Notes: generated by a model not told the origin, from the sequence alone. A stretch of 64,000 nucleotides of DNA from Vibrio coralliilyticus ATCC BAA-450 (GCF_000176135.1 NZ_ACZN01000016.1:496001-560000); one strand, 5' to 3'; numbered from the stretch's first letter, positions 43,009 through 52,778 are shown. Numbers and translations are program-made.

Positions 43009-43701
43009 TCATACTTTGAGATAGCGGCACGAGCCAATCGACGTATAGTCCACATCCTGCATCTGCTTCATCACGATACAAGCAAAACGAAACTTGTTAC
43101 TTTGCGTTAGGTAATCGCGAAATGTCTGGCGAACGTCTTTGTGTTTGATAGCTCGATAAATGTGTGGCATCGCTAGCTTCCTTTCCTTAGGTGTGAATGT
43201 CTGCCAGTTGGAAAGTGCCAGCGTTGCAATTTTTAGGTTCACCTCAGGAATAAAGGGACCGTGAGTATCTGCTTGGATCAGGTATTGGCTTCGATTAGCC
43301 CCGCTGAGCTGAGTTTCTAAAGCCGCTAGGTTCGCCCAGGTGTTCGGCCAGTTAGGTCTGAGCTCTGTACTATGGATATACGCTTGCTTAGCCAAACTCA
43401 GATATTTGCCTTTCTCTGATTCGTCGCTGATATACGCCTTCCACTCGTACACTTTTCCTTGTAAGTCAAAGTAGTGAGGGTGAGAAGAATGGTGATTAAG
43501 GCTGGCGTCGATCAGTTTCTCAGCGCTTTCTATTTCGCCTAGCTGCGGCTTCTCTTCTGACGCGTTCCAGTGCTCTATTTTATTTGAAACCGCTTTGGCG
43601 TAGAGCGAGGCCACACCAAAGTGATACGAAATAAACAGAATGAACATGGCTGAGGCAGCTAGCCCCAGCTTAAACAACAAAGCGGAAACCTTGCCTTTCA
43701 T
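43009..43701 (-). CDS. vpsP: VpsP-family polysaccharide biosynthesis protein
   Basis: 230 aa with one N-terminal membrane helix (about 9-33) and a periplasmic helical repeat region (AYIHSTELRPNWPNTWANLA is TPR-like). Its ATG overlaps the vpsO stop as TAATG. The VpsP family occurs only behind VpsL-M-N-O genes in Vibrio-type exopolysaccharide operons. Molecular role not established; the repeat fold suggests a scaffold between inner and outer membrane parts. Confidence 0.82.
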   Translation of the reverse strand: MKGKVSALLFKLGLAASAMFILFISYHFGVASLYAKAVSNKIEHWNASEEKPQLGEIESAEKLIDASLNHHSSHPHYFDLQGKVYEWKAYISDESEKGKYLSLAKQAYIHSTELRPNWPNTWANLAALETQLSGANRSQYLIQADTHGPFIPEVNLKIATLALSNWQTFTPKERKLAMPHIYRAIKHKDVRQTFRDYLTQSNKFRFACIVMKQMQDVDYTSIGSCRYLKV

Positions 43702-45905
43702 TACGCGTTTTCGACTCCGTAATAAGACTGATACTGTTTGTAGCCGCTGTAAGCGGACGCTTTTTTAACGTTCAGCTTGTTAAGGATCACACCGTCAATC
43801 CTTGTGCCTTGCTGAGCGAGCTTGCCAACTACATCACGTACTGTTTTGGTTCGAGTATGCGAAGCATTGATGACGATGACCGCTGAATCAACATATCGCG
43901 ATAGCATGAAGGCATCACTGACAGCCAGACAAGGTGGTGTGTCGATGATGATGCGATCGTATTTAGTTCTCAGTTGCTCAACGAAATCGCCAAAACCTGT
44001 TGAAGAGATAAGCTCAAGTGGGTTGTTGGTGTAAGTCCCAGCGGCGAGAATATCCAGCTCCGATTCCTCATCGTGATAAATGCAATCTTCGATAGCGTGA
44101 GTTTTGGTTAAGATGTTCGTCACACCTGGTTGCGCAGAAGGCAGGCCAAATCGTCGCGCGACAGTCGGTTTTCTCAAATCGCAGTCGATCAGCAAGGTCT
44201 TTTCCATTTGTGCTAATGACAGCGCCAAATTGAGTGCTGAAGTGGTTTTCCCTTCATCGGGTTGTGAAGACGTCACCATGACAACAGAATTGGACTTGTT
44301 TGAGTTCGCTAGCAAATATCCTGTACGCACTGTTCGAACGGCTTCAGTCAATTGACGGTTGCGCTCATCGAAGTAGGCTTTGCCATCCAGTGGGCGTTTG
44401 GTTTTTAGTGCTGGAACGATTCCCAGAATTTCGAGTGACAACTGCTTTGATACCTGTTTGATATCGGTAAAGGTGTCATTGACTGCATCAGCAACGAATG
44501 CCATCACGCAGCCAAAACTCAAAGAAGCTAGGAATGCTAAGATAACGATCATCTTACGGTTTGGTTTGCTTGGTGCAAGCGGAGGGCTCGCATAGTCGGT
44601 AAAACGTGCAATATTGGCGTTGAAATCGCTAGACGCATTGGTCTCTTTCTGGCGACTAAGGAACAGGTCAAACAGCTCACGGTTTGTTTGTACTTCGCGC
44701 TTCAACTCAGAGTATCTAGCGTTCTTGACGGTCAGAGCCTGAAACTCAACTTTGCGTTTTTCTAGTTCGCCACGAATGGTTTGCTCGGCTTGTCTGGCGG
44801 CTTTAAGCTCGTTATTGATGCCATTGAGCAGTTGGTTTAACTCTGAGCGCAGGTTCTTCTTAACGGATTCTAACTCTGCAATTGCTGCTTTGAGCTTAGG
44901 GTGCTTAGGGCCGTAACGCTTAGATAGTTCCGAAACTTTTCGTTCAGCCTGAACTTCCGCGACTTTGACATCACGAATGGTTGGATGGTTAGAAATCTCT
45001 GGTACCGAAGCCAGCGCTGACAACTGATTAGAGTCAGACTTGTAGTTTCTGGCTACTTGATACAGCGTTTCAGCAGCAACGCGACGATCGCGAGCTTTGT
45101 TTAGTTGAGAAGTGAGCTCAGCTAGCTCTTGTGAGGCGAGGCTTTCCACCCCTTGGATATCAACTAGACCTTCTTGTTGTAAGAACGCTTGTAGCTGAGC
45201 TTCCGATTGACGCAGTTTTTCGCGCAAATCGCCAATACGCTCATTTAACCAGCTCGACGCCTGCTGAGTGACCTCAATTTTCGCTTCAATATTGCTGTCC
45301 ATGAAAACGCGTCCGATTTCATTAGCGATTTGCGCGGATAGCTCTGGGTCTCTGCTGGTATAAGAGATCTGTACAAGCTGTGTCTTACGGATCGGGTTGA
45401 TCGCTAATCCGCGTTTGAACTTGTAAAGTACTAGCTTGTTTCTTGCGTAGTCTGACTGCTCAAGCTCTTCATTGGGTAGAGACTTTCTAAAAGCTTGCAG
45501 GACAGGAAACCATTCCATCAAGCGATCTTTCAAAGAAACGTTGGATTCTTCCTGTGCGCGCGGATCAAACTCAGGGTGACTGGTCAGATTGAGACGACGA
45601 ATCACTTCTTCGGAGACTCGGTCTGATTTCAAAATCTCAATCTGAGTGAGATAGTATTCCTGACTCTTGGTGTCTAAGCCGTAAAACTCTTCAATGGAGA
45701 TGATGTTGGCTTGCTTAGACTCAATCAGAAGTGTTGCTCTTGCGGTGTATTTTGAAGGCAGTGAAAGTACCACCAATATCGCCAGAGCAGTGACCAGTAT
45801 TGAGAAAATAATGATGCGCCACTTATAGTTAAGCAACACTTTAAAGTATTGGCGGATATCAATGAGCTCTTCTTTGCTCACCGGAGAATTCTGGGTATTT
45901 TCCAT
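43701..45905 (-). CDS. vpsO: VpsO-like Wzc-type polysaccharide co-polymerase and tyrosine kinase
   Basis: About 734 aa from the ATG at 45905. Wzz domain with TM1 near 30-50, a long periplasmic coiled coil (about 190-420), and TM2 near 450. The C-terminal BY-kinase has Walker A (SSQPDEGKTTSALNLAL), Walker A' (LLIDCDLRKPTVARR) and Walker B (IIIDTPP). The last 20 residues hold a cluster of five tyrosines, the autophosphorylation tail. It controls chain length and export with the VpsN-type protein. A TTG start at 45914 is possible but unsupported. Confidence 0.92.
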   Translation of the reverse strand: MENTQNSPVSKEELIDIRQYFKVLLNYKWRIIIFSILVTALAILVVLSLPSKYTARATLLIESKQANIISIEEFYGLDTKSQEYYLTQIEILKSDRVSEEVIRRLNLTSHPEFDPRAQEESNVSLKDRLMEWFPVLQAFRKSLPNEELEQSDYARNKLVLYKFKRGLAINPIRKTQLVQISYTSRDPELSAQIANEIGRVFMDSNIEAKIEVTQQASSWLNERIGDLREKLRQSEAQLQAFLQQEGLVDIQGVESLASQELAELTSQLNKARDRRVAAETLYQVARNYKSDSNQLSALASVPEISNHPTIRDVKVAEVQAERKVSELSKRYGPKHPKLKAAIAELESVKKNLRSELNQLLNGINNELKAARQAEQTIRGELEKRKVEFQALTVKNARYSELKREVQTNRELFDLFLSRQKETNASSDFNANIARFTDYASPPLAPSKPNRKMIVILAFLASLSFGCVMAFVADAVNDTFTDIKQVSKQLSLEILGIVPALKTKRPLDGKAYFDERNRQLTEAVRTVRTGYLLANSNKSNSVVMVTSSQPDEGKTTSALNLALSLAQMEKTLLIDCDLRKPTVARRFGLPSAQPGVTNILTKTHAIEDCIYHDEESELDILAAGTYTNNPLELISSTGFGDFVEQLRTKYDRIIIDTPPCLAVSDAFMLSRYVDSAVIVINASHTRTKTVRDVVGKLAQQGTRIDGVILNKLNVKKASAYSGYKQYQSYYGVENA

Positions 45906-45914
45906 AATATTCAA

Positions 45915-46433
45915 TTAAAAGAAGCTTTCTTCAACGGTGATAATGTCACCAGGTTGGATTCGGTGAAGTAGGGAGACACGAGTTGGTTTTGAATCTGGCT
46001 CGTCGCTGGACGAAACGAAGATTTTTGACTTTGAAGCTCGCTCAGTAAATCCACCCGCAATAGTAATGGCCTTATTCACGGTTAGCCCGGGATGAAACGG
46101 GTAACCGCCAGACGTGATGACTTCGCCGTTGATAAAGTAAGGACGATATTCCACGACACTGACGTAGACGTTCGGGTTGACCAGATAGCCGTCAAGCAAT
46201 CCATCATGAATGGACTGCTTGACTTCTCTTAGAGTGCGGCCTTTGAGAGCGATGCTGCCAAGGAAAGGGTAATCGATAGAGCCACTATCGCTAACGCGGG
46301 TTTCTAGTGACAGTTCAGGTTCGTCATAAACCTGCACCTTAATCAGATCGCCAACGCCAAGACGATAAAGCTCATCGCTAGCAAAGACTTGAAACGAAAC
46401 ACATAGCAGCAGAATTGAAAATATAGACTTCAT
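45915..46433 (-). CDS. vpsN: VpsN-like polysaccharide export lipoprotein-family protein
   Basis: 172-aa outer-membrane export protein of the Wza family, short form with one Poly_export domain (YRLGVGDLIKVQVYDEPEL) and one SLBB-like domain (YFINGEVITSGGYPF). Signal peptide ends SFQVFA; there is no lipobox Cys at the cleavage site. Full Wza is about twice as long, but short VpsN-type proteins are normal in Vibrio. It lies four bases after vpsM's stop. Confidence 0.88.
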   Translation of the reverse strand: MKSIFSILLLCVSFQVFASDELYRLGVGDLIKVQVYDEPELSLETRVSDSGSIDYPFLGSIALKGRTLREVKQSIHDGLLDGYLVNPNVYVSVVEYRPYFINGEVITSGGYPFHPGLTVNKAITIAGGFTERASKSKIFVSSSDEPDSKPTRVSLLHRIQPGDIITVEESFF

Positions 46434-46437
46434 GAGC

Positions 46438-47646
46438 TTACATCACACCTTCTACTGCTACGTAGTAGACAGACTGGTCATAGCTAAAGTTGCTTAGATT
46501 AGAATCACGAGATTCGTAAGACACCCCGCCTTTGAACGTCAACCAACGACGAAAATCGTAATCAAGATAAACACTCGCTTTGGAAGTATCGTCTTTGCGA
46601 CTACTGTCAGTGTAATCTTCAGACAGATAAGAAAGCTCAGTATGCGTAGAGATAATTTCTGACCAGTTGTGTGACCAATTAGCGTTGTAGACTGAGGTAT
46701 CAATTGCACCACCCAAGCCATTAGGGTCAGTGGACTTACGGCTAGATTTCAGTTCGAGTGCTGAGTAGCTTCTCAGCATGTATGCAACGTCAACATCCCA
46801 TGAAAATGAGTCAAAATCCTCTCGCTGTGATGCGTCAAACTCTTTGTTCTGATAACCGATTTTAACACTGCCGCGTAGCTTACCGGTGGCATCCCATGAG
46901 GTGCCTAAGTAAACAAAGTGGTGCAAGCTATCACGCTCGCTGGAACCCGGAGCGACTTCGTTGTAGCTACGGTCATTGACGATGTACTGCGCTAACAGCG
47001 ATGTTTTAGGAAACGCCTTGTAGAAGAAAGCGGTACTGAATCTTCCTTCGTCCCAGTCTTGGTATCGGGTCACATTTCGGTTGTTCTTGTATGACAAATC
47101 ACCCCAGCCAACATTCGCTTCTATTTGCCCTTTTGCTTCGGTGCTGCCATAGCGATAGCCAAGGTTGAACGAATTAGAGACATATTTGTTGTAGTCGAGG
47201 TTGGAGGTTGTATCGTTGTCACCACGGTTTTCATGCGTTTTGGCTAAGCTGTAGCGTAGATCAAGCGCATTTCTTGAGTTCGCTTCCCAGTAACTGGTCA
47301 GGTCAAGAAAGTGATCGGTATAGTTGTCGCGTTGTGAGCTAAAAAACTCACCGCGCTGGATGCGATAGCCAAGATTGTGCTTTTGTTTGTCACTTTCCAG
47401 CTCAAACCCGACACCGGGTTCATAGACAGCGAACCAAGAGCTGGTTTCATCAAACTCTTCTTTCGCCACGTTACTGTTGTAGCCACTGTAGAGGTTCAGG
47501 TAAGGCACAATTGCGATACCCGATTCTGTTTCAATTGGCACAGGTGTTGGCGCCGCATAGACCGAATGAGAAACCGCAAGAGTCAGAAACCCGCTTGTGA
47601 TTGATGTGAGTTTGTTGAATCTATTCATAATAAACATCATGTCCAT
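46438..47646 (-). CDS. vpsM: VpsM-like outer-membrane beta-barrel protein
   Basis: 402 aa with signal peptide ending SHSVYA, then a barrel of many alternating strands (NLYSGYNSNVAKEEFDE, LRGSVKIGYQNKEF, YDQSVYYVAVEGVM end). The VpsM/EpsL-like family provides an outer-membrane channel or accessory for the exopolysaccharide. The ATG at 47646 is used, but the Met at 47628 gives a shorter signal peptide and is equally possible; neither has a strong ribosome site. Tight spacing with vpsL and vpsN. Confidence 0.83.
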   Translation of the reverse strand: MDMMFIMNRFNKLTSITSGFLTLAVSHSVYAAPTPVPIETESGIAIVPYLNLYSGYNSNVAKEEFDETSSWFAVYEPGVGFELESDKQKHNLGYRIQRGEFFSSQRDNYTDHFLDLTSYWEANSRNALDLRYSLAKTHENRGDNDTTSNLDYNKYVSNSFNLGYRYGSTEAKGQIEANVGWGDLSYKNNRNVTRYQDWDEGRFSTAFFYKAFPKTSLLAQYIVNDRSYNEVAPGSSERDSLHHFVYLGTSWDATGKLRGSVKIGYQNKEFDASQREDFDSFSWDVDVAYMLRSYSALELKSSRKSTDPNGLGGAIDTSVYNANWSHNWSEIISTHTELSYLSEDYTDSSRKDDTSKASVYLDYDFRRWLTFKGGVSYESRDSNLSNFSYDQSVYYVAVEGVM

Positions 47647-47649
47647 GAC

Positions 47650-49044
47650 TTAATAGGCATTTTTGCCAACAAAACCTTTGAAAACTGTAAGAAAAACAAT
47701 CTTAATATCGAACCATAGAGACCATCTGTGGATGTAATCTAGGTCGAATTGCACGCGCTTTTCCATCTTGTCGATGGTGTTGGTTTCGCCGCGCCATCCG
47801 TTAACCTGAGCCCAACCTGTAATGCCTGGTTTCACTTTGTGGCGCAACATGTAACGGTTCACAATAGTGCGATACTCTTCGTTGTGCGCGACAGCGTGAG
47901 GACGTGGGCCAACAATAGACATGCGGCCTTGCAGTACGTTGATAAACTGAGGGAGCTCGTCCAATGAAGTACGGCGAATGAAAGCCCCGAACTTAGTCAC
48001 ACGCGGGTCGTTCTTTGTTGCCTGAGCGACCTTAGCGCCATTATCCATTACTTTCATGCTACGGAATTTCCACACTTTTATCGGCTTACCATCCAGGCCG
48101 TATCGAAGCTGCTTGAAAATGATGGGGCCCGGAGAAGAGATTTTTACACCGATCGCGACGGCAAGAAGTACTGGGCTAATCAACACAAGAATTAAGCTGC
48201 TCAAAACCAAATCTTCTAAACGTTTTAACCAAGTCGATAACCCATTAAACGGTGTGTCGAATATGCTGAATGCGTTGACTTCACCTATGGTGTACCAGCG
48301 GGAATGCAATAGATTAAACGTGAAGAAATCGGGCACGACATACGTATTTACGGTACTGTCAGAAAAAGCTTCCAAAATATCTGAAATACGTTTTTGTGCC
48401 TGCATTGGCAAAGCAATATAGATATTTTGCACCTCGCCATTTTTTGCTAACGCTAATGCATCTTTTATTGTGCCTAGTATAGGTAAATCACTAGTCAGTC
48501 GCTTCGGCTCTCGGTCATCATAGAAACCCGTGAGTTTAATTCCTAATTCTGGATGATTACGCAAGTTGTTTGATAGTTCTAATCCTTGCGGAGTTAAACC
48601 TATAATGGCTGCTTTTTTTGTATGAACACCCCGCTGGTGGAGGTAATAAAGTGCCATGAAAGCGAACATGCGCCAAATAAGCAGAGCTGCAAAAGTGAGT
48701 ACAATCCAATAACCAATAATTAGACGGGAAAAGTCTGGGCCAGTTTTTGAAAAGTAGCTAAGTAACGTGAGTCCACCAACGGTAGAGACCCAACAAAAAG
48801 AAGTATAAAGCGCCAGAGAACGAAGTTTAGCAGTACGCCAATGGCTGTATATATCTAGACTCTCAGCGATGAAAGAGTAGATGATAACACCCAACAGACC
48901 TGCAGAGATGTAGCCTAAGGTAACAATGTGCGCATTTGCTTTGATAGCAATATACAACGCACAGAGTATTACCAAGCAGTCAATAAGACGATAAAAGACT
49001 TTACCGTGATAATTGGTAATACGTATCCTTCCTCGTTCACTCAT
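47650..49044 (-). CDS. vpsL: VpsL-like undecaprenyl-phosphate hexose-1-phosphate transferase
   Basis: 464 aa from the ATG at 49044 (AGGAGC upstream). Four to five N-terminal helices, a CoA-binding-like domain (AAIIGLTPQGLEL), then the catalytic PHPT domain after a membrane segment. It shows LRYGLDGKPIKVWKFRSMK, RTSLDELPQFINVLQGRMS, VGPRPHAVAHNEEY and KPGITGWAQVNGWRG. It transfers the first sugar phosphate to the lipid carrier and so starts repeat-unit synthesis. First gene of the operon; its promoter must lie in the 448 bp upstream. Confidence 0.93.
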   Translation of the reverse strand: MSERGRIRITNYHGKVFYRLIDCLVILCALYIAIKANAHIVTLGYISAGLLGVIIYSFIAESLDIYSHWRTAKLRSLALYTSFCWVSTVGGLTLLSYFSKTGPDFSRLIIGYWIVLTFAALLIWRMFAFMALYYLHQRGVHTKKAAIIGLTPQGLELSNNLRNHPELGIKLTGFYDDREPKRLTSDLPILGTIKDALALAKNGEVQNIYIALPMQAQKRISDILEAFSDSTVNTYVVPDFFTFNLLHSRWYTIGEVNAFSIFDTPFNGLSTWLKRLEDLVLSSLILVLISPVLLAVAIGVKISSPGPIIFKQLRYGLDGKPIKVWKFRSMKVMDNGAKVAQATKNDPRVTKFGAFIRRTSLDELPQFINVLQGRMSIVGPRPHAVAHNEEYRTIVNRYMLRHKVKPGITGWAQVNGWRGETNTIDKMEKRVQFDLDYIHRWSLWFDIKIVFLTVFKGFVGKNAY

Positions 49045-49492
49045 TGTGAGCTCCTGAAATACATGTAATCCCTGTAAGGTTTTAACAAATAAAAATAGCA
49101 AGGCGCATTTTTATAACATCTTTATATAGGTTGCAATGATATAAGGTGGCTCAATATTAAGACTGATGGTGTATTGTTTTAGATTGAAGGTGATAGGTTA
49201 AATTATTTACTAATAAATAATTGGTTAGATAATTATTAGATGTTTTACTCAATAATTTGAGAGTGTGTTTTTTATTTATTTTATTTTCTAAGTTGGATGA
49301 GAATAATTTAACTTTCTCAAAATAGAAACAATTACAGATGGCTGGAGTTCTTATTTATAAGAATGGTTGTTATTGGCTATTTACAACAGGTATTTACTTT
49401 GAGTCTGGACTTTTATTTAGTTATTGCTAATTAGACAAATGGTTAGAAGAGAGAGGCAAGAACTTGACTTGGTATTCTTGCCCAGAGAGACG
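49045..49492. other. AT-rich promoter region of the exopolysaccharide operon
   Basis: 448 bp between the vpsL start and the TetR gene stop. Very AT-rich, with several short direct and inverted A/T repeats (for example around 49200-49240). No open frame and no terminator were seen, and no ops/JUMPstart element. In Vibrio such regions bind VpsR/VpsT-type c-di-GMP regulators, but I could not identify a site. Confidence 0.55.
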
Positions 49493-50101
49493 TTATTTCG
49501 TCTGATAACGTGCAACGAAGGTGTGAGTTGCACATTCTACTGCACTTTTTAGTAGTTCACAGTTTGCCGGAGGTTGATGCCCAAGTAATTGAGGCCAAAA
49601 AACGACGGCTTTAATACTGCCGATAAATTGTTCAACAGCCATGGAGATGTCATCGACTTCAAGCACCCCAGCCTCAATGCCTTGTTTTACCCACTGATTA
49701 AGGCCATAAGAGTCCTCGATAGCCTCGAAACGTTTCATCAGCAACTGAGAAGTGTGAGGGCATCGAATGCATTCCGCCATGACTAAGCGTGCGGTCATTT
49801 GAAAATCGTCGGTATTGATGTAACACATCTGCTTGAGTGTGATATCGATAAGTTGTGCTGCCACTGACACAGAAGGTTCAAATTTCAGCTCACATTGTTC
49901 ATCAAAGCGACATATTAGCTTATCTACAATGACCTCAAATAGAGCATCTTTGTTTGGGTAGTATTTGTATAACGTGCGTTTTGAAACCCCAGCATGTTTA
50001 GAAATACCTTCCATACTGGCCTGCTCAAAGCCTTTTTGAGAGAAAACTTCAATGGCGGACCTGATGATATCTTCTTGTTTTATATCGCTTCGTTTAATCA
50101 T
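49493..50101 (-). CDS. TetR-family transcriptional repressor
   Basis: 202 aa. The N-terminal helix-turn-helix has IIRSAIEVFSQKGFEQASM, then ISKHAGVSKRTLYKYYPNKD. The C-terminal part is a helical ligand domain. It is divergent from a metallo-hydrolase gene, and the 103-bp gap contains two strong inverted repeats that look like its operators. It probably represses both genes until a ligand binds. Confidence 0.93.
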   Translation of the reverse strand: MIKRSDIKQEDIIRSAIEVFSQKGFEQASMEGISKHAGVSKRTLYKYYPNKDALFEVIVDKLICRFDEQCELKFEPSVSVAAQLIDITLKQMCYINTDDFQMTARLVMAECIRCPHTSQLLMKRFEAIEDSYGLNQWVKQGIEAGVLEVDDISMAVEQFIGSIKAVVFWPQLLGHQPPANCELLKSAVECATHTFVARYQTK

Positions 50102-50121
50102 GCACTCATCTCAAGATACTT

Positions 50122-50145
50122 AAAGTAAACGATGGTGTTTACTTT
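50122..50145. promoter_or_regulatory. TetR-type operator 1
   Basis: AAAGTAAAC, spacer GATGGT, GTTTACTTT: a perfect 9-bp inverted repeat, 20 bp before the TetR start codon. Confidence 0.85.
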
Positions 50146-50161
50146 TAATGTTGCAGTGTCT

Positions 50162-50185
50162 AAAGTATACACCATCGTTTACTTT
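50162..50185. promoter_or_regulatory. TetR-type operator 2
   Basis: AAAGTATAC, spacer ACCATC, GTTTACTTT. It is the reverse complement of operator 1 with one change. Centres of the two sites are 40 bp apart, close to four helical turns. It lies 20 bp before the metallo-hydrolase start. Confidence 0.85.
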
Positions 50186-50204
50186 CTTGGGTAGCTACTA
50201 GGTC

Positions 50205-51371
50205 ATGAAAATGAGCAATCGGATTAAAGCATCGGCAAATTCAGCACTAGGTGTAATGGGATTCAGCCAGCTTCTTAACACCGAAAGCGGTGTTGAGCGT
50301 CAACAGAGCGAACGGCTGAGAGCGAAAAGAATCGTCAACTCAAAGCAATTTAAAAATGGCAAAGTAGTGGCTAGAATGCCTAGCGTGCCAAGCTCAGAGA
50401 GTATGTCTGCAGTGATGTGGAAATTCTTTTTCCAACGAGGCTCCCTCAAGCCTCAAACCATGTTGCCCCATGTTCCCGTCAATATGGTCAAACTGGCGCA
50501 ACGCAGTGATGATATGCGTGTTACTTGGTTAGGACACTCAAGTCTATTTATCGATATAGACCGAACTCGAATCCTTATTGACCCTGTGTTTGAGCACGCG
50601 TCACCTTGGGTGGCGAAAAAGTTTTTCTCCCGTAATGTAAAAGCGCCGGTTAAACGTGATGAATTACCTCTACCAGACGCTATTGTGATTTCACACGATC
50701 ATTATGATCATTTAGAAGAGTCGACGATTCGTTACTACGCCGATAAAGATGTCGTCTTCATGGTGCCGTTGGCGGTAGGGCGCCATTTAGAAAAGTGGGG
50801 CGTAAGTCCTGCTAAGATCCAAGAATTAGATTGGTGGGAGTCGACCACTATCAATGGCGTTAAGCTGACTGCAGCCCCAGCAAACCATAATTCTGGCCGT
50901 ACTGGTTTTGATTCCAATAGCACGCTTTGGGCTTCTTGGGCCATCCTTGGTAAATCTGGCTCATTGTTTTACAGCGGTGATTCAGCGTACGACACACATT
51001 TTAAAGAGATCGGAAAAAAACTCGGACCGTTTGATATGGCATTCATTGAAGTGGCCGCCAATGTGAAAGAGGGTAAAGGTTTCCCTGTCGAAAACTGGGG
51101 GCATATGCAAGCGCGACATACGATGCAGGCATTTATGGATCTGGGCGCAGAGCAATTGTTCCCAGTTCATTGGTCCACTTTCGAGCTGTTTGCTCACAAA
51201 TGGGATGAACCCATGACCGATCTCATCGAAGAAGCCAAAGTTACGGGCGCGAGATTAGTGACACCTATGGTTGGAGAAACACTTGAGCTCAATGATGAGA
51301 TAAACACGTCATTCTGGTGGAAAAACCAGAATGAAAAGTGGGTAAAAGGTGATTTAAGCTTTCAGAATTAG
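50205..51371 (+). CDS. Metallo-beta-lactamase-fold hydrolase (UlaG/NAPE-PLD-like)
   Basis: 388-aa metal-dependent hydrolase. TWLGHSSLFIDIDRTRILIDP is cut here to the motif GHSSLFI near 108; the metal site is SHDHYDHLE (HxHxDH) near 165. Further ligands are in ANHNSGR, GDSAYD and PVHW. Long family members act on phosphodiester or lactone bonds, including N-acyl-ethanolamine phospholipids. No signal peptide is convincing. Under likely TetR control, so it may process a toxic or lipid signal compound. Substrate unknown. Confidence 0.88.
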   Translation: MKMSNRIKASANSALGVMGFSQLLNTESGVERQQSERLRAKRIVNSKQFKNGKVVARMPSVPSSESMSAVMWKFFFQRGSLKPQTMLPHVPVNMVKLAQRSDDMRVTWLGHSSLFIDIDRTRILIDPVFEHASPWVAKKFFSRNVKAPVKRDELPLPDAIVISHDHYDHLEESTIRYYADKDVVFMVPLAVGRHLEKWGVSPAKIQELDWWESTTINGVKLTAAPANHNSGRTGFDSNSTLWASWAILGKSGSLFYSGDSAYDTHFKEIGKKLGPFDMAFIEVAANVKEGKGFPVENWGHMQARHTMQAFMDLGAEQLFPVHWSTFELFAHKWDEPMTDLIEEAKVTGARLVTPMVGETLELNDEINTSFWWKNQNEKWVKGDLSFQN

Positions 51372-51409
51372 ATACTATAACTCCATAGAAAATAAACGAT
51401 ATTTTGACT

Positions 51410-51435
51410 AGGCCTGCGTATTGCGGGCCTTTTTA
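51410..51435 (+). terminator. Rho-independent terminator after the metallo-hydrolase
   Basis: AGGCCTGC, loop GTATT, GCGGGCCT with one G-T pair, then TTTTT. Confidence 0.85.
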
Positions 51436-51529
51436 TTGGAATTATAAATAACGCTATCTTTTACATCGAAAACTCATGTACTCTAAGTTAACATTTATGC
51501 AACAAGCTGGTTAATGAAGGAGTAAGCCA

Positions 51530-52774
51530 ATGGATAAAGAACAAAGTCTTTTTCAATGGGAAAGGGTGAAACGTTTTAACTTTTCCGTTTGGACAGTTCT
51601 AATTGGCGTACTCATTGCTAGGACCAGTTATTTCATGGCCTGGCCGTTTTTGATTGTCTTCCTCTATCAGGATTATGGTACCTCTGCTATCGAGGTCGGT
51701 TCGATGCTTGCAGCGTCTGCCTTGATAGGTTCAGTCGCTGGGCTATATTCGGGTTATCTATCTGACAAGTTCGGCAGAAAGTGGCTGATGTCGGCCGGCT
51801 GTATCATCGCTTTTTTTGCGTATAACGGCATCGCTTTGGCGAGTGAAGTTTGGCATTTCTACATTCTCATTCTCTTTACTGGCTTGATGCATCCTCTCAT
51901 TGATGGGCCAGCTAAGGCGGTGTTAGGAGACTCGCTTGATGATCTGAAAGACCGAGAGCTGGCACTTAACACACGTTACTTTTTGCTTAATATTGGCGGG
52001 GCAATAGGGCCTCTTATTGGGGTAACGCTAGCATTATCGGATCCTCAAAGCCTGTTTATGGTGACTGGGTTTACTCACTTAGCGTATTGCTTTTGGATTC
52101 TTTTTGGTATTGAACGTAAAGGCAAGTTTAAGCAACCGGATCGTTCACAATTACCCAATTTTCGCCAGACGTTGAAAGTCATCAGTAAAGACCGAATCTT
52201 CGTCTTGTTGATGTTGGCTAATCTGATGTTGATGTTCGTTTATGCGCAGCTCGAATCATCAGTTCCTCAGGTTATTGTGCGAAGTGGCATTGAAGAGTCT
52301 GCCACATTGATTGCGATGCTATTGTTTATCAACACCGCGACCATTGTTCTATTTCAGTTCCCGCTACTTAAACTGATGGAAAAGCTTCCGCTTTTTACCC
52401 GTACTCGCATAGGGATGATCCTGATTGCTATTGGGCAACTGGCATTTATTGTGTCACCAAAAGATGCCGCGATAGGCTGGGCGATAGCCAGCTTTATTAT
52501 CAGCCTCGGAGAGGTGGTGACTTTCCCAACCATTAACGTTCAAATTGATCGACTCGCGCCTGCCCATTTGAGGGGCTCTTACTTCGGTGCGACGGCGCTC
52601 TATACGTTGGGTTTTGCAATTGGTCCATTGCTTGGGGGAATGATGATTGAGTGGTTAGGCGCTAACTGGTTATTTGGTTTCTGCTTTATCGTCTGTCTAT
52701 CAATGATCTGGCTCTATTGGTATGCCGAACACGCTGAAGACCCAGTGGAAAGAGAACCTGTGACTCAAACATAA
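51530..52774 (+). CDS. MFS transporter (12-TM, MdtH-like)
   Basis: 414-aa major facilitator with 12 hydrophobic segments. GYLSDKFGRKWLMSAG near 78-93 is the loop 2-3 signature. AAGGAG precedes the ATG. It sits between two terminators, so it is a single-gene unit. Of the MdtH/DHA1 type from general appearance; substrate unknown. Confidence 0.87.
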   Translation: MDKEQSLFQWERVKRFNFSVWTVLIGVLIARTSYFMAWPFLIVFLYQDYGTSAIEVGSMLAASALIGSVAGLYSGYLSDKFGRKWLMSAGCIIAFFAYNGIALASEVWHFYILILFTGLMHPLIDGPAKAVLGDSLDDLKDRELALNTRYFLLNIGGAIGPLIGVTLALSDPQSLFMVTGFTHLAYCFWILFGIERKGKFKQPDRSQLPNFRQTLKVISKDRIFVLLMLANLMLMFVYAQLESSVPQVIVRSGIEESATLIAMLLFINTATIVLFQFPLLKLMEKLPLFTRTRIGMILIAIGQLAFIVSPKDAAIGWAIASFIISLGEVVTFPTINVQIDRLAPAHLRGSYFGATALYTLGFAIGPLLGGMMIEWLGANWLFGFCFIVCLSMIWLYWYAEHAEDPVEREPVTQT

Positions 52775-52778
52775 ATAG

